The notes beneath the pieces are model-generated. The model made no database searches and was not told where the DNA came from. It saw only the letters and a program-made list of their open reading frames with translations. 64,000 bases of DNA, taken from assembly GCA_905183005.1 (NCBI GenBank), contig CAJJDO010000167.1, forward strand, positions 137,227 to 201,226. The letters are read 5' to 3'. Source of the stretch: Paramecium pentaurelia. Taxonomy: Eukaryota; Ciliophora; Oligohymenophorea; Peniculida; Parameciidae. The translations under genes were made by a program, and so were the position numbers. Positions 1 to 12,400 of the stretch are shown here, one piece after another. Every line of letters starts with the position of its first letter. Positions within the stretch are counted from its first letter, which is position 1.

Positions 1-1027
1 TCATCTTTTCAGCTAACATCTTAATATAGGTAATTCTCATTTGTGGATCTGGATATTATTTGGTTAATTGTATGACATCCTTTTAAATTAAGAAACATTT
101 TGCTTAATCTCTAATTTTTTTCAGTACTTTTGATTTTGGATTAGAATCCTCTAATAATCGAACTAAGGGTCTTAAGACATTGTCTATAGCCTTCATTAAA
201 CAAACTTCAAGTTCAGCTCTAAAATTTTTGAAATGCTGAAATTCTTCAATGTCTCCACGATTCAATTCACTATTTTCACTTAATAATCTCAAAATTCTTA
301 AGTATTCATGTGACATTTTTAGAGATAGAATGAGAGCATGAATGAAATATTTCTCTTTGAAGATTTCAGCAACTTTAAGTATAATCTTTTTAGCTTATTT
401 TTGTTAATCAGCATTGAATTATTTGTAATGCAAAGCAGTCTTTGTTTCCAATAACAATTTCTCTGCTATAAATCTTACAAAATTAACATTATATCTATAA
501 GTTTTACCTCTCTCTTCTGCCCATTTAATATAACAACGTAATCTGATTGAATAGATATCAAATTCCAATAATACCTTTTAAGATGTAAATGTTTTCTTCA
601 TACGACGACCTGCGTATCTACCAAGCATAACTCCTAGAACTCCTCCAGCTATCATACCCATGATAGTAAAACCTAAGGCTAAGAAGCCAACGATTCCCAT
701 AAAGGCCATGCCCAAGAGAGAACTTCAATGAGAAAAACAAAAATACCCTACATTCCTTCTATCGAATATGTTCCTGTCATCAAGAGCTGTACTAAACTCA
801 TAAAATTGTGCCTAATTAAAAAAAACTTATGGTAAGTAGAGGTGAAGTCGCATGATGTGATTCAAAAGATCTTTTTCATTTTTAATGGCAGGATAAAACT
901 CTATACCAATTGTTGGTTTGCATTCAGTTATTAAAGAAACTCTGTTATATTTGTATAGTTGTAAACGTTTATCAAACATATCTACTAGTGATTCCCAACT
1001 ACCAGCAAAATGTTCTTTCTAAGCCAT
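1..1027 (-). CDS. hypothetical protein with glycine-rich membrane segment (3' end off window)
   Basis: The frame starts at ATG 1025-1027 (MAQKEHFAGSWESL) and runs off the left edge, so the C terminus is missing. After about 105 residues there is a hydrophobic, Gly-rich stretch (MAFMGIVGFLALGFTIMG, then MIAGGVLGVMLGRYAGRR) that looks like a glycine-zipper membrane hairpin. It is followed by a long charged helical region (residues about 150-330). I do not recognise the family. One in-frame TGA sits at 725-727. It lies inside a possible 29-nt GT-AG intron (723-751), but removing 29 nt would shift the frame, which is otherwise the same on both sides. The N-terminal exon structure is therefore uncertain. 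Codons TAA/TAG are used as Gln throughout. Confidence 0.6.
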
Positions 1028-1141
1028 TTATTGTGCTGATAACACAAGCTTCTAAAGAGATAAAGCTTACATAAATTTAAAAATTATTTTTATGATAATT
1101 CATGGGAATATATAAATTACATAAAAATAAGTATATGATGA

Positions 1142-1711
1142 TCATTTCTTCAAGGATTCTTGCAACGCTTATATCTTTTAAAGTAATTAATTAATTTCTT
1201 AGTCTTAATATTTAATCATCTAAGAAGTCTAAGCCTCTAATTTTTCTCTATTTTGAATTTCCTCAATTATTCTTTTTTCTATCATCTGAGTATGAGGTAC
1301 AACTTTAAAAGCATATTGATGAACATTCACTTCCTTCTTCCCCAATTAATCCTCCATAGATTCACATTACTCAATCAAAGCTATTCTCCACTTCTACAAT
1401 TTATCTATGCTAATAGTTTCCACTTCAGTAGTTTGAATATCTTTTTCTATTTCCTACAGTTTTGTTAAACTATCTGAGCATGGCAATTAAGTTTGCATTC
1501 CCATACTTCCACAACGAGACAATTAAGGTTTTTTAAGGGGTGCTTCTTAATTCTATTAATTCACATTCATTGTCGCCATTCGTTATTATTATAATCTATG
1601 AGTTGGTTAAATTACTGGGCTTCGTGCCTTGACTACATTATTCGAATTAGATTTATCAGGAAAAAAGCGAACGTTATTAAGAGAGTTTACTTGTTTCTTG
1701 TGTGTTGCCAT
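1142..1711 (-). CDS. small coiled-coil protein, function unknown
   Basis: Intronless frame of 190 codons in code 6, ATG at 1709-1711 and TGA at 1142-1144. The first 80 residues are Asn/Gln/Ser-rich and low in complexity. From about residue 90 the protein turns charged and helical (KLQEIEKDIQTTEVETISID, then EKRIIEEIQNREKLEAQTSQ) and ends in a Leu/Gln heptad-like tail, suggesting a C-terminal coiled coil. No catalytic motif is visible. It lies in the same direction as the truncated gene to its left, about 115 bp away. Coding character is judged from the acidic and basic residue content, which random AT-rich DNA would not give. Confidence 0.65.
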
Positions 1712-2993
1712 TAAAAATTAAATTATTATTATGCACAATATCTCAAATTCTAACATTCAGTAAGGAAAGTTGAAGTATTTTTAATATCAACCTCTATTTC
1801 TATACTATTTTTTGGAGATCAATTGTTGTTATTAATTCTTATAAATTTAACTTGATAATCAACCATCATTATTTAAGTTTAAATAACATTAGAAGAACAG
1901 TGATTATCTATTGAAATTCATATTCATTTTATATGACTCAATCTACTAAGTTATTTCAATTATTGATACATCAATAAGCTTTTAATTACTGAACTTAAAT
2001 TTCTCAAAGACTAAAGGTTAACATTAATATTGTTATCTAATTAGATTATTACCAATATTAATAATATCTTCAATTTATGATTTAATATTCCTTAATAATT
2101 TAATAGTCAGTTTTGAAGTTGTGTTCCATGAATTCATTATTTATCTTTTAAGAATAAAAGAATAATAATATGTAGTATTTTATTAAAATATTAATGCTCA
2201 AATAGAGACAAATTTAGTTCCTAAGTGATTTCATGTATTTAAAATAAGTTTATACATAATGAAAATATAATATACAAAAGTAATGATAAGTTTTGTTAAA
2301 TTTTAATTTTTAAATATAAAGTTTTGTTTTCTTTAGAATATTTCTTATCATCAATTAACAATTTCCTTTGATAAATTTAAAGTAAACTTAATTTTGAATA
2401 ATACTTAACTCCATTATCTTTAACTTTATGATAATTGATGATGAATTATACAGTAGTAACTATATGATAAAGTTCTAAGTATATCTATATGGTCTCTTTT
2501 GTTTAAAATATGAATACTTTACTTAATATATAAGATTCCTAAATTTCATCCAGTTAATAATTTGAATTATTTAAGTAAAAGAACAATTAAAATAACTGTA
2601 TTTGAAATTTAGAAATCTTTAAATTGTTATATATAAATTTAAGTATAGAGATTTACTTTTGAAAATGAATATGCTATTTCAAGAAAAAACAAATAATTGA
2701 TTGAATAAATCAAGAATATGGAGTATGATCCTTATTAAAAGAGAAAATATATTTGTAATAGTATATTAATAATCTATAAAAGAGATTTTAAAAAACGATA
2801 AATTCGTAATTTAATCTCAAGATTAATAGTAACTAAAACTTGGATTAACAATTATAGTATAATTGTATTATAATATACTCAAATCCTATCAGAATTTAAC
2901 AGATGATCTAGAATATAAATATTCAATCTGATTTAGTATTGATAAATTATATTAGAATGAAAATTGTTCTATATTATTAATATGTTATATGCT
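1712..2993. other. AT-rich intergenic stretch, no gene seen
   Basis: About 1.28 kb of very AT-rich sequence between the coiled-coil gene start and the stop of the Nudix gene. I found no reading frame with coding-like residue composition, no RNA gene and no clear repeat. It is long for such a compact genome, so an ncRNA or a short multi-exon gene could be hidden here. Confidence 0.5.
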
Positions 2994-3683
2994 TCATAAT
3001 TTTTGATTATAATAAGCTGCTGCTGCTGCTATCAATTTTGAATCTTATGTCTTTAATATATTTTACCATGTAAAATCTTAGATCACTAACTTTATTTATT
3101 CTCCTTCTCCTTCTGCTCCATGTGTTTTCTTACATAATTCATCTAATTATGCTTATTCCATATTCTTCTCAACAACAAATAAATGAATCACTTCATCACT
3201 TCCACCTGGAGATACTAACATATCTTATAAATAACGCATTTCATTATGTTAAATGCATATTCCTGTTTCTTCCTTGATCTCTTTTGCAGCTACTCCTCCA
3301 AAATCACCCTATTCATCCATCATACCAGCAGGTGCCTCTATAGTAAATTTACCAACTGGGACTCTAAACTGTTATGTAAGCACCATCTTATTATTAACCA
3401 ACAAAAGAATTGCCACAGCATCTCCTCTCAAAAATACGAAGCCAGGTAATTTAATACCATTAAGATAAGCATCAATTACTAAATTGACAAAACCAATATT
3501 TTATCCAAACATGTATACATAAGATACCTCTATTGATTTAACTTCCACATTAGATTATTCCCAAGAGTTTATATAATTTTAAAATTTCTTAGCCTACTCT
3601 ACTTTATTGAAATGATCCATCAAAACATTCTCTCCTTTAATAAATTGAACATTTTGTCCTCTTATTAAGATATTTCTAATCAT
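2994..3683 (-). CDS. Nudix hydrolase, ADP-sugar diphosphatase (NUDX14-like)
   Basis: Intronless, 229 aa, ATG at 3681-3683, TGA at 2994-2996. Residues about 75-85 read FVNLVIDAYLNGIKLPGFVF, then EAPAGMMDEQGDF and a Nudix box ending AAKEIKEETGI. The catalytic helix matches REUxEExGU with Lys for the first Arg. The insertion GDF just before the box, plus a C-terminal region with GEGEQIKLVIQDFTW, is typical of the plant NUDX14 / human NUDT14 branch, which cleaves ADP-glucose, ADP-ribose or UDP-glucose to a sugar phosphate and nucleoside monophosphate. The family call rests on sequence; the substrate is inferred. No targeting signal is evident, so it is probably cytosolic. It is divergent from the WD40 gene, whose ATG lies only 43 bp from its own. 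Confidence 0.88.
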
Positions 3684-3726
3684 TAATATTAATATAATAA
3701 TGATTAACTAAATTTATAATGAAGAA

Positions 3727-5902
3727 ATGAGAACTAGTAAAAAACTTAAGATCAAATTTCAAAAGAAAGCTGGAATGAAAGACTCTTAACTAATTATGCA
3801 ACATCTTGCTGAAAGTGTAGCTAGAGAATCTCAAAAACTTGAACCAACTCCAAATCCTTTTTTACATGAATCTAAATTACAAGAACATTTATCTGAACGT
3901 AGAAGATAAAGCTCAGTTCATTAAAATGATTGGTTTATGAATGATCATCCATTAGCATAATCTAATTATTTTACTCCCGCAGATAGAATCACTTTTGGAA
4001 GTATTGACAATAGAGATAGATCTTATGATCGTTTCTAATCAAATTGGTACATTCTATATATATTTGTTAAGCTCATTGAAATCTTCTCTTACATCCAGTC
4101 AATTGTTTTCCATACCAAACAAAGTTACCGAATTAATAGGACATTACCCTGAATATTTGAAGATCTTATCTGATGACATCTAAAATTAAAAGAGAAAAAT
4201 TTGTGTAGATTGCAATAGACTCAAAGATCTTATATCAGAAGAAATAGATAAAAAACAAAATGAATTGCTAAATACTTTAGATTAAATTCTAATAAATTAT
4301 GAATCCAATTATCAAACATTACAAGATATGGTCAATCAATTCAAATAATCATTTTTATAAGTTCCATCTGCATTAAATAGATCAATCCCTGTCAATATTT
4401 CATCTATTACTATTTTTCATTATGATCAAGATGAAAATTATAAAAAGATTAAAGAAGAGAAATGTCTCATCAAATAAAGATTGTCTAATATAGATTCTGA
4501 ATTAATGAAACGAACACTTATCTTTATGGCTGAAGACATGGATAATCAAATTACACATAAACCAGGTTATAGACATACAGAAACTCTGTAATTAAAATAT
4601 GATGAATTTTAAAAATAACTTATCAATTCAATTACAACTTAATTGAATGAAATGAATCTTGTTATGGAACTTACACCATAATACAATTATGAACATATAT
4701 TATTATTACCTAAGGTAGAAACTGTAATTGCCAATAATCGTTAAAATGCTATTGGAGGAGATAGAGATTTATAAGAATTGGAAAATTTAAAGACACTTAT
4801 ATAGAATAAATTGAAATCTTAAAAATTCAATATGAATATTAGTTTAGGATTAGGATAGAGTATGAAAAACTTTGGATTAAAGTTAGAGTATAAATACTAA
4901 TCAAATAATCCTTTATTAAGTATTTAAGCAATTACAGATAATATTATTGCAGTTGGAAGTAGAAATGGATTAGTTTAAGTATGGGATTTGAAAAATAAAG
5001 AATAATGTTTCACAATTCAAACAAAATAATCTGTCACTTGTATGAGAGTTTTCAAAGGATTTCAAGGAGATTTTAATGTAACTTCTAGAGCAAATGCATT
5101 AGGAGTAGATTTAAAAGAATAATAATATCTTATAACTGGTAATCAAGACATAAAAATATGGGATATTAAGACTGGAGGTATGATTAAATAATTGAAAGGA
5201 TAAGGAAATGTAATCACATCGATGTTATGTTTATTAGATAATCATACTTTAATTAGTGGACATGAAGATGGTAAGGTATCATTTTGGAATGCATATTCTG
5301 GAATGGTAATGAAGAAACTTTAAGATCATAGTGATTCTGTAAATGGAATTATATTAACGAAAGATGGAAGAGTGATTACAGGAGGTAGTGATAAAAATAT
5401 CATTATATATTAAATACATTATGTGAGATCATAGATATATACAAGATAAGTATTTGGTGATGCTTTAAAATAATAAGTACTTAGAGATGAATGTCAAATA
5501 TATTGTATGTAAGCATCTATGATTGATGAAAATCTATTTGTGACTGGAGGTAGTGATTGTAAAATTAAGATATGGAATTTAAAATCATAGAAGATTGAGA
5601 AAGAGATCATGGGACACAAATAACCAGTAGGTGATTTTGTTATGTTGGAAAATCCTTTAGATGTTGATAAAGAGAAGATGTTTGCTATTGTATCAGTTGC
5701 AACAAGTGAAGATGTTTTACGTATATCAACATCCATAAGTCCACTTAATAGTGGTGTGTATTTAAATGAAAAGATAGTGAATGAATTTGGTGCTACTTGT
5801 GGACCTCTATTATAGTTAATATAAGATAAGGAAGGATTAAGACTCTTAGTTGTTAATTAGGATGAAGAAAATTAGAGTTTTATGATTTTAAAATTACAAT
5901 GA
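3727..5902 (+). CDS. WD40-repeat protein with N-terminal coiled coil
   Basis: ATG at 3727, one 25-nt intron (4047-4071, GTAC...AAG), TGA at 5900-5902; spliced 717 codons. Residues about 1-330 are charged and helical, with a possible Cys pair in KRKICVDCNRL. The C-terminal half holds at least five WD-type blades ending in QVWDLKN, IKIWDIKTG, VSFWNAYSG, IIIYQI and IKIWNLKSQ, enough for most of one propeller. The family normally acts as a scaffold for complexes; no specific partner can be named. It shares a 43-bp divergent promoter region with the Nudix gene. Confidence 0.82.
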
Positions 5903-6258
5903 AAGAATATTAACGAATTTCAATGTATTTTTCTATAATTTCTAATCATATTAATAGAGTTTGCATACTTAATCCAATCATTCTTAATAATTTTTAAATT
6001 ATTTTGAAATCTTTATAAATTTGGTATATATCATATTCTCCTTCAATATCTAGAATCAAATATATATTAAAAAAATTATTACAATTAATGCTAATACATT
6101 CTAAAATAATATCTCAAATAAGAATTATAATCTTGAACAATAATATTCCTAATCTTCTTTATATAAATATCCCAATAATTCAGTTTTTATAAATTATATT
6201 TAAAAGTATTTTATTCTGATTAATACTATAAATTTGAAATTAATATATATCTATCAAT
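5903..6258. other. intergenic, no gene seen
   Basis: About 356 bp of AT-rich sequence between the WD40 and membrane-protein genes. It contains no convincing frame on either strand and no obvious RNA structure. Confidence 0.5.
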
Positions 6259-7463
6259 ATGGAATTTAGTTATAATATAAATAAATAATTAATGTTTTTA
6301 CAATAGGATATGATTGGAATCACATATGATGGATCAACAAGTACAGTAGAATTAGCAAAATACCCAATTTTGAACAGTGCGGCTCCTCCAATTTAATACA
6401 CTCAAATGAATGATGACAAAGAAGCTATTACTGTATCCAGAGATGATACTGAATCCTCTAGAGAAATATTTCTGAAGGAGTACTACAAGAAAATCTTAAG
6501 ATAACACTTGATTATTTTGGGAATGCAATTATTTGGTTTGATGGAATGGTTTGCGAATATTATAGTTGAGTTTGGATATTATAGAAATAGTTTTAGATGG
6601 ACATTCTATGTAATTGCAACATCTTTAATCATCATTGCTTTGGGATTACCAATAATTAGATCAATAAGACCGATAGTATATAATAACAATATCTTTAGGT
6701 AAAAAACTAGAATACTATATACTATGGTTATACAATATTGATAGGATTATCACTTATTGGAATAGGAAATAAATGCAGTGATAGACATTCATCAGCTCCA
6801 GTTTGGTGGATTATTATTACATTACTAATCATGATTGTACATAGTATTACCTAATTTGGACTTGTTAAACATAATGTTACCCATTATTATACTATTTTTA
6901 TGAAATTTGCCATTATTGGTTCAATTATTCTAAATTTTATAGTTGGATTATGTTCATCATCTTTAAATAGTTCATTTCCTATTGCTGAAGCTATTATCAT
7001 TTATTCAATCTATTATTTTAATCAATTGAATTAGAATCTACTTAAAAATCCTAATGAATTACCAGAAGATGTATCAATTTTATAAAGAATTGAAATAATT
7101 AATAAAATCTACGATCTTTTCTTTTAGGAAGACTAATAAAATTAAGTAATTGAATAAATCAAAGATACTCATTGTGTAGTCAATAAATAATTAATAAAAG
7201 TAATTTCTAGTGTTTTGACATATATTGTCATTTTTATTCTTAGTATCAAAACCGGAAATGCATTATTTATTGTTTTTATAATTGTCATTTCAGTATCATT
7301 TTTAAGTGCTCTGCTCAACACATAAGTAGCTTCAAGAGTATTTTATATACATAATTATTTTTAGACTCTCTAACAATAGGATGTAGCCTTTGCAGTCTGT
7401 CTAACCTATTTAGATTTAGCAAGTCCACTCCAGAATATTATAAAGGGATGTATATAATACTGA
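6259..7463 (+). CDS. multi-pass membrane protein (paralogue of 46.7-47.9 kb gene)
   Basis: ATG 6259, TGA 7461-7463. Intron 1 is 6676-6698 (23 nt). A second, 27-nt segment (7338-7364, GTATTT...TTTTAG) is free of stops and keeps frame, but the paralogue has a true intron at exactly this point, so it is almost certainly an intron too; the protein is then 384 aa (393 if retained). A soluble Gln/Thr-rich N terminus of about 75 residues is followed by FLKEYYKKILRQH and roughly seven hydrophobic segments, with a charged loop in the middle and a conserved end AVCLTYLDLASPLQ. Hydrophobic pattern vaguely recalls Bax-inhibitor-like proteins, but no diagnostic motif is present and I assign no function. 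Confidence 0.8.
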
Positions 7464-8360
7464 TAACTAAATTTATCATTTATTTCAATTATCATTATTT
7501 TTCATACAAAATTAATCGATACATAATTTTTTTTGATATTGCCTCATTATATTTCTCTTGAGTTCAATAATATAGTTAGTGTTCTTAAATATATCAACAA
7601 TATTAAAGACTACTTACTACTTGAGTTTATTATAAATAATATTTACAAATAGTTAAGGATCAGGTAATTAGATGGATCCATCTTTTTTCATGGAAGCAAT
7701 GAAACTTATCCAATTATATCATTTATTCTATTTAATTAATATATTAAATAAATTTTCAAACTTTTTAGATCACATTAATCTTGTTTTTCATCAAAATTTG
7801 TATCTGAATTGATACAGAATGATGAGAATCTTCTTATTTCTATATAAAATTTAGACTTTATAATGAATGACGATAGCATTAATATCTAAGGTTATAAAGA
7901 TTCGAAAGAAGAAAGAAGAAGAGAATATATTGACATTAAATAATGAATATTATTTGATGGTAGTTTATAAATTAAAAATTGTTGATATCTTAAGAAACTT
8001 CAAAACTGAAATTGAATAAAGTAGAATTCACATTATACAGTAATAAGTAAGAAACTATCAGCAATCATTATACTTCTTAGAAGTGTTAATTTATTTAATA
8101 CATGATCTCAATTTGATTTATATCTATACTTCTATATAAGTTGTCTAAAAGTATCTTGGAGTGTAAGGATATAAGCATTACAGTTATGATGAGTCATTCA
8201 GACATGGTTATATTCAGATGCATTAATAAATGAGTTATTATATAATTTATGGAATTTTCAATATTTTTATATAGTCTCAAATAGACATCGGAATTTATTA
8301 GGCGTTTTAGAATTAATAGCATTTAAAGTTATGTTTCAACATTGTAATTAAAATACAAAA
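7464..8360 (+). other. probable coding region, exon structure unresolved
   Basis: Coding-like segments are visible on the + strand, but I could not join them into one frame. Segment A (about 7464-7895) reads LEFNNIVSVLKYINNIKDYL and later FVSELIQNDENLLISIQNLD. A candidate 25-nt intron at about 7892-7916 would lead into segment B (YYLMVVYKLKIVDILRNFKT, then QQVRNYQQSLYFLEV). A last segment (about 8195-8360) reads LLYNLWNFQYFYIVSNRHRN and is in frame with the next CDS. Together they resemble a helical-repeat protein, perhaps a phosphatase-regulatory (SAPS-like) type; this is a weak impression. No start codon was found for segment A. The region could be one gene with the following CDS as its last exon, a decayed copy, or hold an unexcised internal eliminated sequence. 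Confidence 0.35.
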
Positions 8361-8774
8361 ATGGGATCAACTTGCATTAAAATCCCTATTAATACTAATG
8401 ACATAAACTTAAATGAAGAAATCATTCAAGAATTCAACTAAAGTAAGTATCCAATAAAAGAAACAATAAAAATGGAAGTTGAATCAGTATATTCAGATGA
8501 TGAAATTTAAGTTACAAGTCATTCATTTGAAGAGATTTAAGAGAATTTTAGAGAATCTAATAACTCTATGATAAAAAAAGTGGATTAAAGTGTTAAAATT
8601 AAAAGCATTCTGAAAACAATGAATAATTCTCAACTTGTAAAAACCTAAAAAATTCGTAAATCAGTTTCATTTTGTTTAATTGCTCCAAATCAATATTAGG
8701 AAATGATTAATTGCAAAGCAAATCTGAGCTCAGCTTAACAGGAGTTCTTAGAATCTCTATGTTAATCAATATGA
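8361..8774 (+). CDS. small acidic protein, possible N-myristoylation and PP1-docking motifs (or last exon of a larger gene)
   Basis: ATG 8361, TGA 8772-8774, 137 aa. The start MGSTCIKIP fits an N-myristoylation signal (Gly2, Ser/Thr at 5-6 region) with a nearby Cys3-5 that could be palmitoylated. The middle is rich in Glu, Asp and Ser (EVESVYSDDEIQ). Near the end, RKSVSFC matches the RVxF-type docking motif for protein phosphatase 1. The frame stays open upstream to about 8190 with coding-like residues, so this may instead be the terminal exon of the unresolved gene at 7464-8360, in which case the acylation reading would fail. Function is unknown. Confidence 0.55.
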
Positions 8775-9484
8775 ATTTTATTTATAATTAATTTTACTTT
8801 TAATATACATATATAATAATATTTTCTAGAATTCAATCAATGATTTTTGTATAATCATTTGATAAATTTAATAAATTTCATACTCTTTTATTAATATTTT
8901 TCTTATTAAATACTAAAAAAGGTTGATTGACTTTTTCAAATTCTTTATTTTCAATATTTTAAATGACTTCTATTAAGATTTCTGTTATTTAATCTTGTAA
9001 TTGATTAAATGAGAATATTTATTAGTGATTGGAATCTATTAAGTGTTTTTATTATTTTTACAATTCTTATTCTAGCAACAATGACAATTATCACAACCGC
9101 TAAATCTCTAATATACTTTACTTAATCTAAAAAAAGAATTAGAAATTTTTCATAATTTTTATTTATATTAATATAAATATCCAAATAAACCAAATTTTGT
9201 TAATTAATTTAGTAATATAAAATGATAATCATATTCATTTAAATTATTTATTAAAAAAGATGTTTGTATTAAATAAGTTGTAATCTGTATTATTTTAGTC
9301 GCATCAACACCATAATATGTATTCATTTAATTACTTTATACTTTTCTTTAAAATTATATTTATATTAATATTTAGCTACTTAGAGATTTATTGATAATCT
9401 AAAATTTAATATTTGTATTTTAACAACAAATTTATTGGTACATGATGTTAAATATACCTCTAATTAATAAAATAATTTCAATTT
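8775..9484. other. intergenic, no confident gene
   Basis: About 710 bp of AT-rich DNA upstream of the giant gene. A minus-strand frame from about 9130 to 8766 encodes a Cys-containing patch (GCDNCHCCQNKNC) but lacks a clean start and overlaps the preceding stop, so I do not call it. No RNA gene is recognised. Confidence 0.45.
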
Positions 9485-12400
9485 ATGTTACTATTTATTA
9501 GTGTATTTTGTTGTATTTAGGAAGTTAGATCAGCCATAACTACAATAAGTCAAACACTTAATCCAATTCAATAATAATACACTTAATAATTAAATTTGAC
9601 TTACCTACAATAGTACATTTATATTACTGCTGAATTTAAATACGTTCCGTTGTCATACTTATATTACTAGAATTCAGAACATGACATAAATCAATATATC
9701 ATTTTCTCTTTGTTTTCAGATAAATCTATAGCAGTTTTAGCTTACTTAAAATACTTAACATAAGATTAGACTTTTACAATTTGTGTGGAATTACAATTAA
9801 TAGAGAGTCTAAGTTAAACAAAAACTTTATATTAATTTTAAATGCTACAAGATCCATTATTGATAGAAGGAAATTGGTTTACATTAGAAATAAGAAACAA
9901 TTTGATACTTAATTAAGTGAATGTCACATGTTATTAAAATTAGAATATGACGAATTTATTTAACAAAATATATACAGGTTTTAACATATATGTATAAGAA
10001 TACTTTGAATTATAAGCTGGAAATACTTAAGATGTATTAATGTGTAATTAATTAATAGATTAAATAATATTATAATTTATTATTTGAGGGACCAATTCGA
10101 TTGTAAATTTTGGATAAGAGTAGTAGGTTTTATCCTTTAAGTATATCTTGTACTTCTAATTCATATTATGAAATCGCTACTTAAAAGATATTTAATAATA
10201 CAAATTTTGAAATTCATTAAATTATTTACAATATTAATAAATGTTTTGGAATATCAGGATGGATTAAAGTGAATAAGACTAATGAACATGATGTAGTTAA
10301 TGTAATAAAAATATTAGCAAGTCCAAATGATTAAAATGAATTGATTAATTTATAATACTTGATAAAAGGAGATTTAACTTAAATTCAATTAGATTATCAA
10401 TCTTATATATTTCCTATTCCTTAATTTAAAAGTAATTCTATAAATTCAATAAAAAAAAACCTTGAATTTTCATTAGACAAATCATTAAATGAATGGCATT
10501 ATATGTCAATTATTTATAAATCAAATTAAATTTCTTTATCATTGTCATTTCCATAAAAACCTTATGAAAATATTGTATAAATTGTTAAGTAAGTTTATTT
10601 GTTCTCAGATACAAATCAAACAATCTTTTTTGGAGGATATATTAAAGATTAAAAATACTATTATAGTAATACTTAAGGATAATTTAATTAATTAAGATAT
10701 TATTCAAGATTAGGTAATGTATTTCCTTTGACAATATCATGCCATATTAATTGTTTAACTTGTTTTGGTCCATATTCAAATTAATGTTTAAGTTGTTAGA
10801 AATCTAGAAATAGATAATATTTTATGGAAACTCATTAATGTTTATGTATGATTGGATTTGTAGAAATGGGTATTAGTTCTTGTAAAGATTTATATCCTGA
10901 AAAATAAGAGAAAATATTACCTTTATCAATTAATTAAGGATATGATAGTGAATATCCTAATGTAGTTTGTTCATTTGGATACTTTAAATATGAGAATGTT
11001 TGTTATTAATGGTAATTTATTTGATTTATTATATCATATTAGTCCAAAAGTAAATAAAAAATATTCTTGTTTTCTTTGTTTAGCAAATCCAAATACTTGG
11101 ATATATGAACCAAAATGTTTAAAAACTTAAGTTTAAGCTAATATGAGTGATGATAATTCTCCATTTGTACCTAATGATAACTATGTGTAATTATTTTTTT
11201 ATTAGGATGATTAATATGATGTTTATGTTTTTTAAGATTTAGAATTGATTTTATGTGAATATTGTAGATAATTATGTTTGACTTTACCGTATAATATAGA
11301 ATGTAAGTTATCATAATATGTACATTTATATAAATAGACATATATTATTTGTCAACTCAAAAGTAAATTTATTGATGGTATATGTAAAAGTAAGTTCCTT
11401 TTATGTTCAAGTAGTTACCTTTATTTTGGAGAATATATATGTAACCTTTTTTCAAGTGAATCAACTAAATTATCAAATTGTTTATAATATTAGTAAGATA
11501 AATGTTAAAAATGTGCAGATAATTACTTTCAATCTTATGATTAATAGTAATGTTTACATTGTTCAATAAATAAATGTAAAGTGTGTTTTGAATATTATCA
11601 AGAAGATGTTAGTTATATTTCTATACTTCGTATGAATAAATCAATTAACAAAGAAACATTAGTCATTGGTTGTGCTTAATGTTATTAAGGTTATTAATTT
11701 AATTTTATAACTGGAATATGTGAAATTCTTGAATAATAAGATACAAATTGTTTATAATAGTATATTAATTTTGACAAGAATGTTGTATGTTATGAGACTA
11801 ACACAGATGATTTCTCTAAAGGAACTATGATCCATAATTGTTAACGTTATTTGTACAATTGTAATAAATGCATTCAACCTGTTTAAAATTAATATTATTG
11901 TGGAGAATGTTAAAAAGGATATTATCTTAATAGATAATAAGGTATTTGTTTAAAATGTTCATAATATAATACAATTTATGTTGAATGTAAAAATTCATAT
12001 AGTTCTCGAAATGATGAAATATTAAATTAAATATTAGGATTCACATTCTAATTTTCAGGAATATATCCAATCAATTTATTATAGGATGATGCAAGAGAGA
12101 TATTAGAACCAATATCTTGTATTGATGGTTATTCATTAATTGCTAATGAATGTATGAAAGTTAATTCATCATTTTGTTATTAATTTGATTAGTAATGTGT
12201 ATCATGTGAATCTAATTAGTATGGTACAAAAAGATTAACTGTTATGAATATGGAATGTTAAGAATGTCCTTTTTATTGTGAATATTGTTCAATTAGAAAA
12301 TAACCAATAAATCAATTAAATCCATATTATAATTCAACTATTAAATACTATGGATTTTAATGTCTTCAAAAAGTAAATAGAGCATCTCTATTTATTGATA

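Noticed and set aside
3246..3468. Two + strand frames of 67-71 codons
   Set aside because: Both are antisense to the Nudix gene, which has clear family motifs.
7461..8774. TGA read as tryptophan or selenocysteine through the open frame after the 6.3 kb gene
   Set aside because: The number of TGAs matches chance for this composition, and the paralogous gene stops at the equivalent place.
8766..9130. Minus-strand frame with a Cys patch (GCDNCHCCQNKNC)
   Set aside because: There is no clean ATG in frame, it overlaps the neighbouring stop, and the rest is Lys/Ile/Asn-rich as random AT DNA would give.
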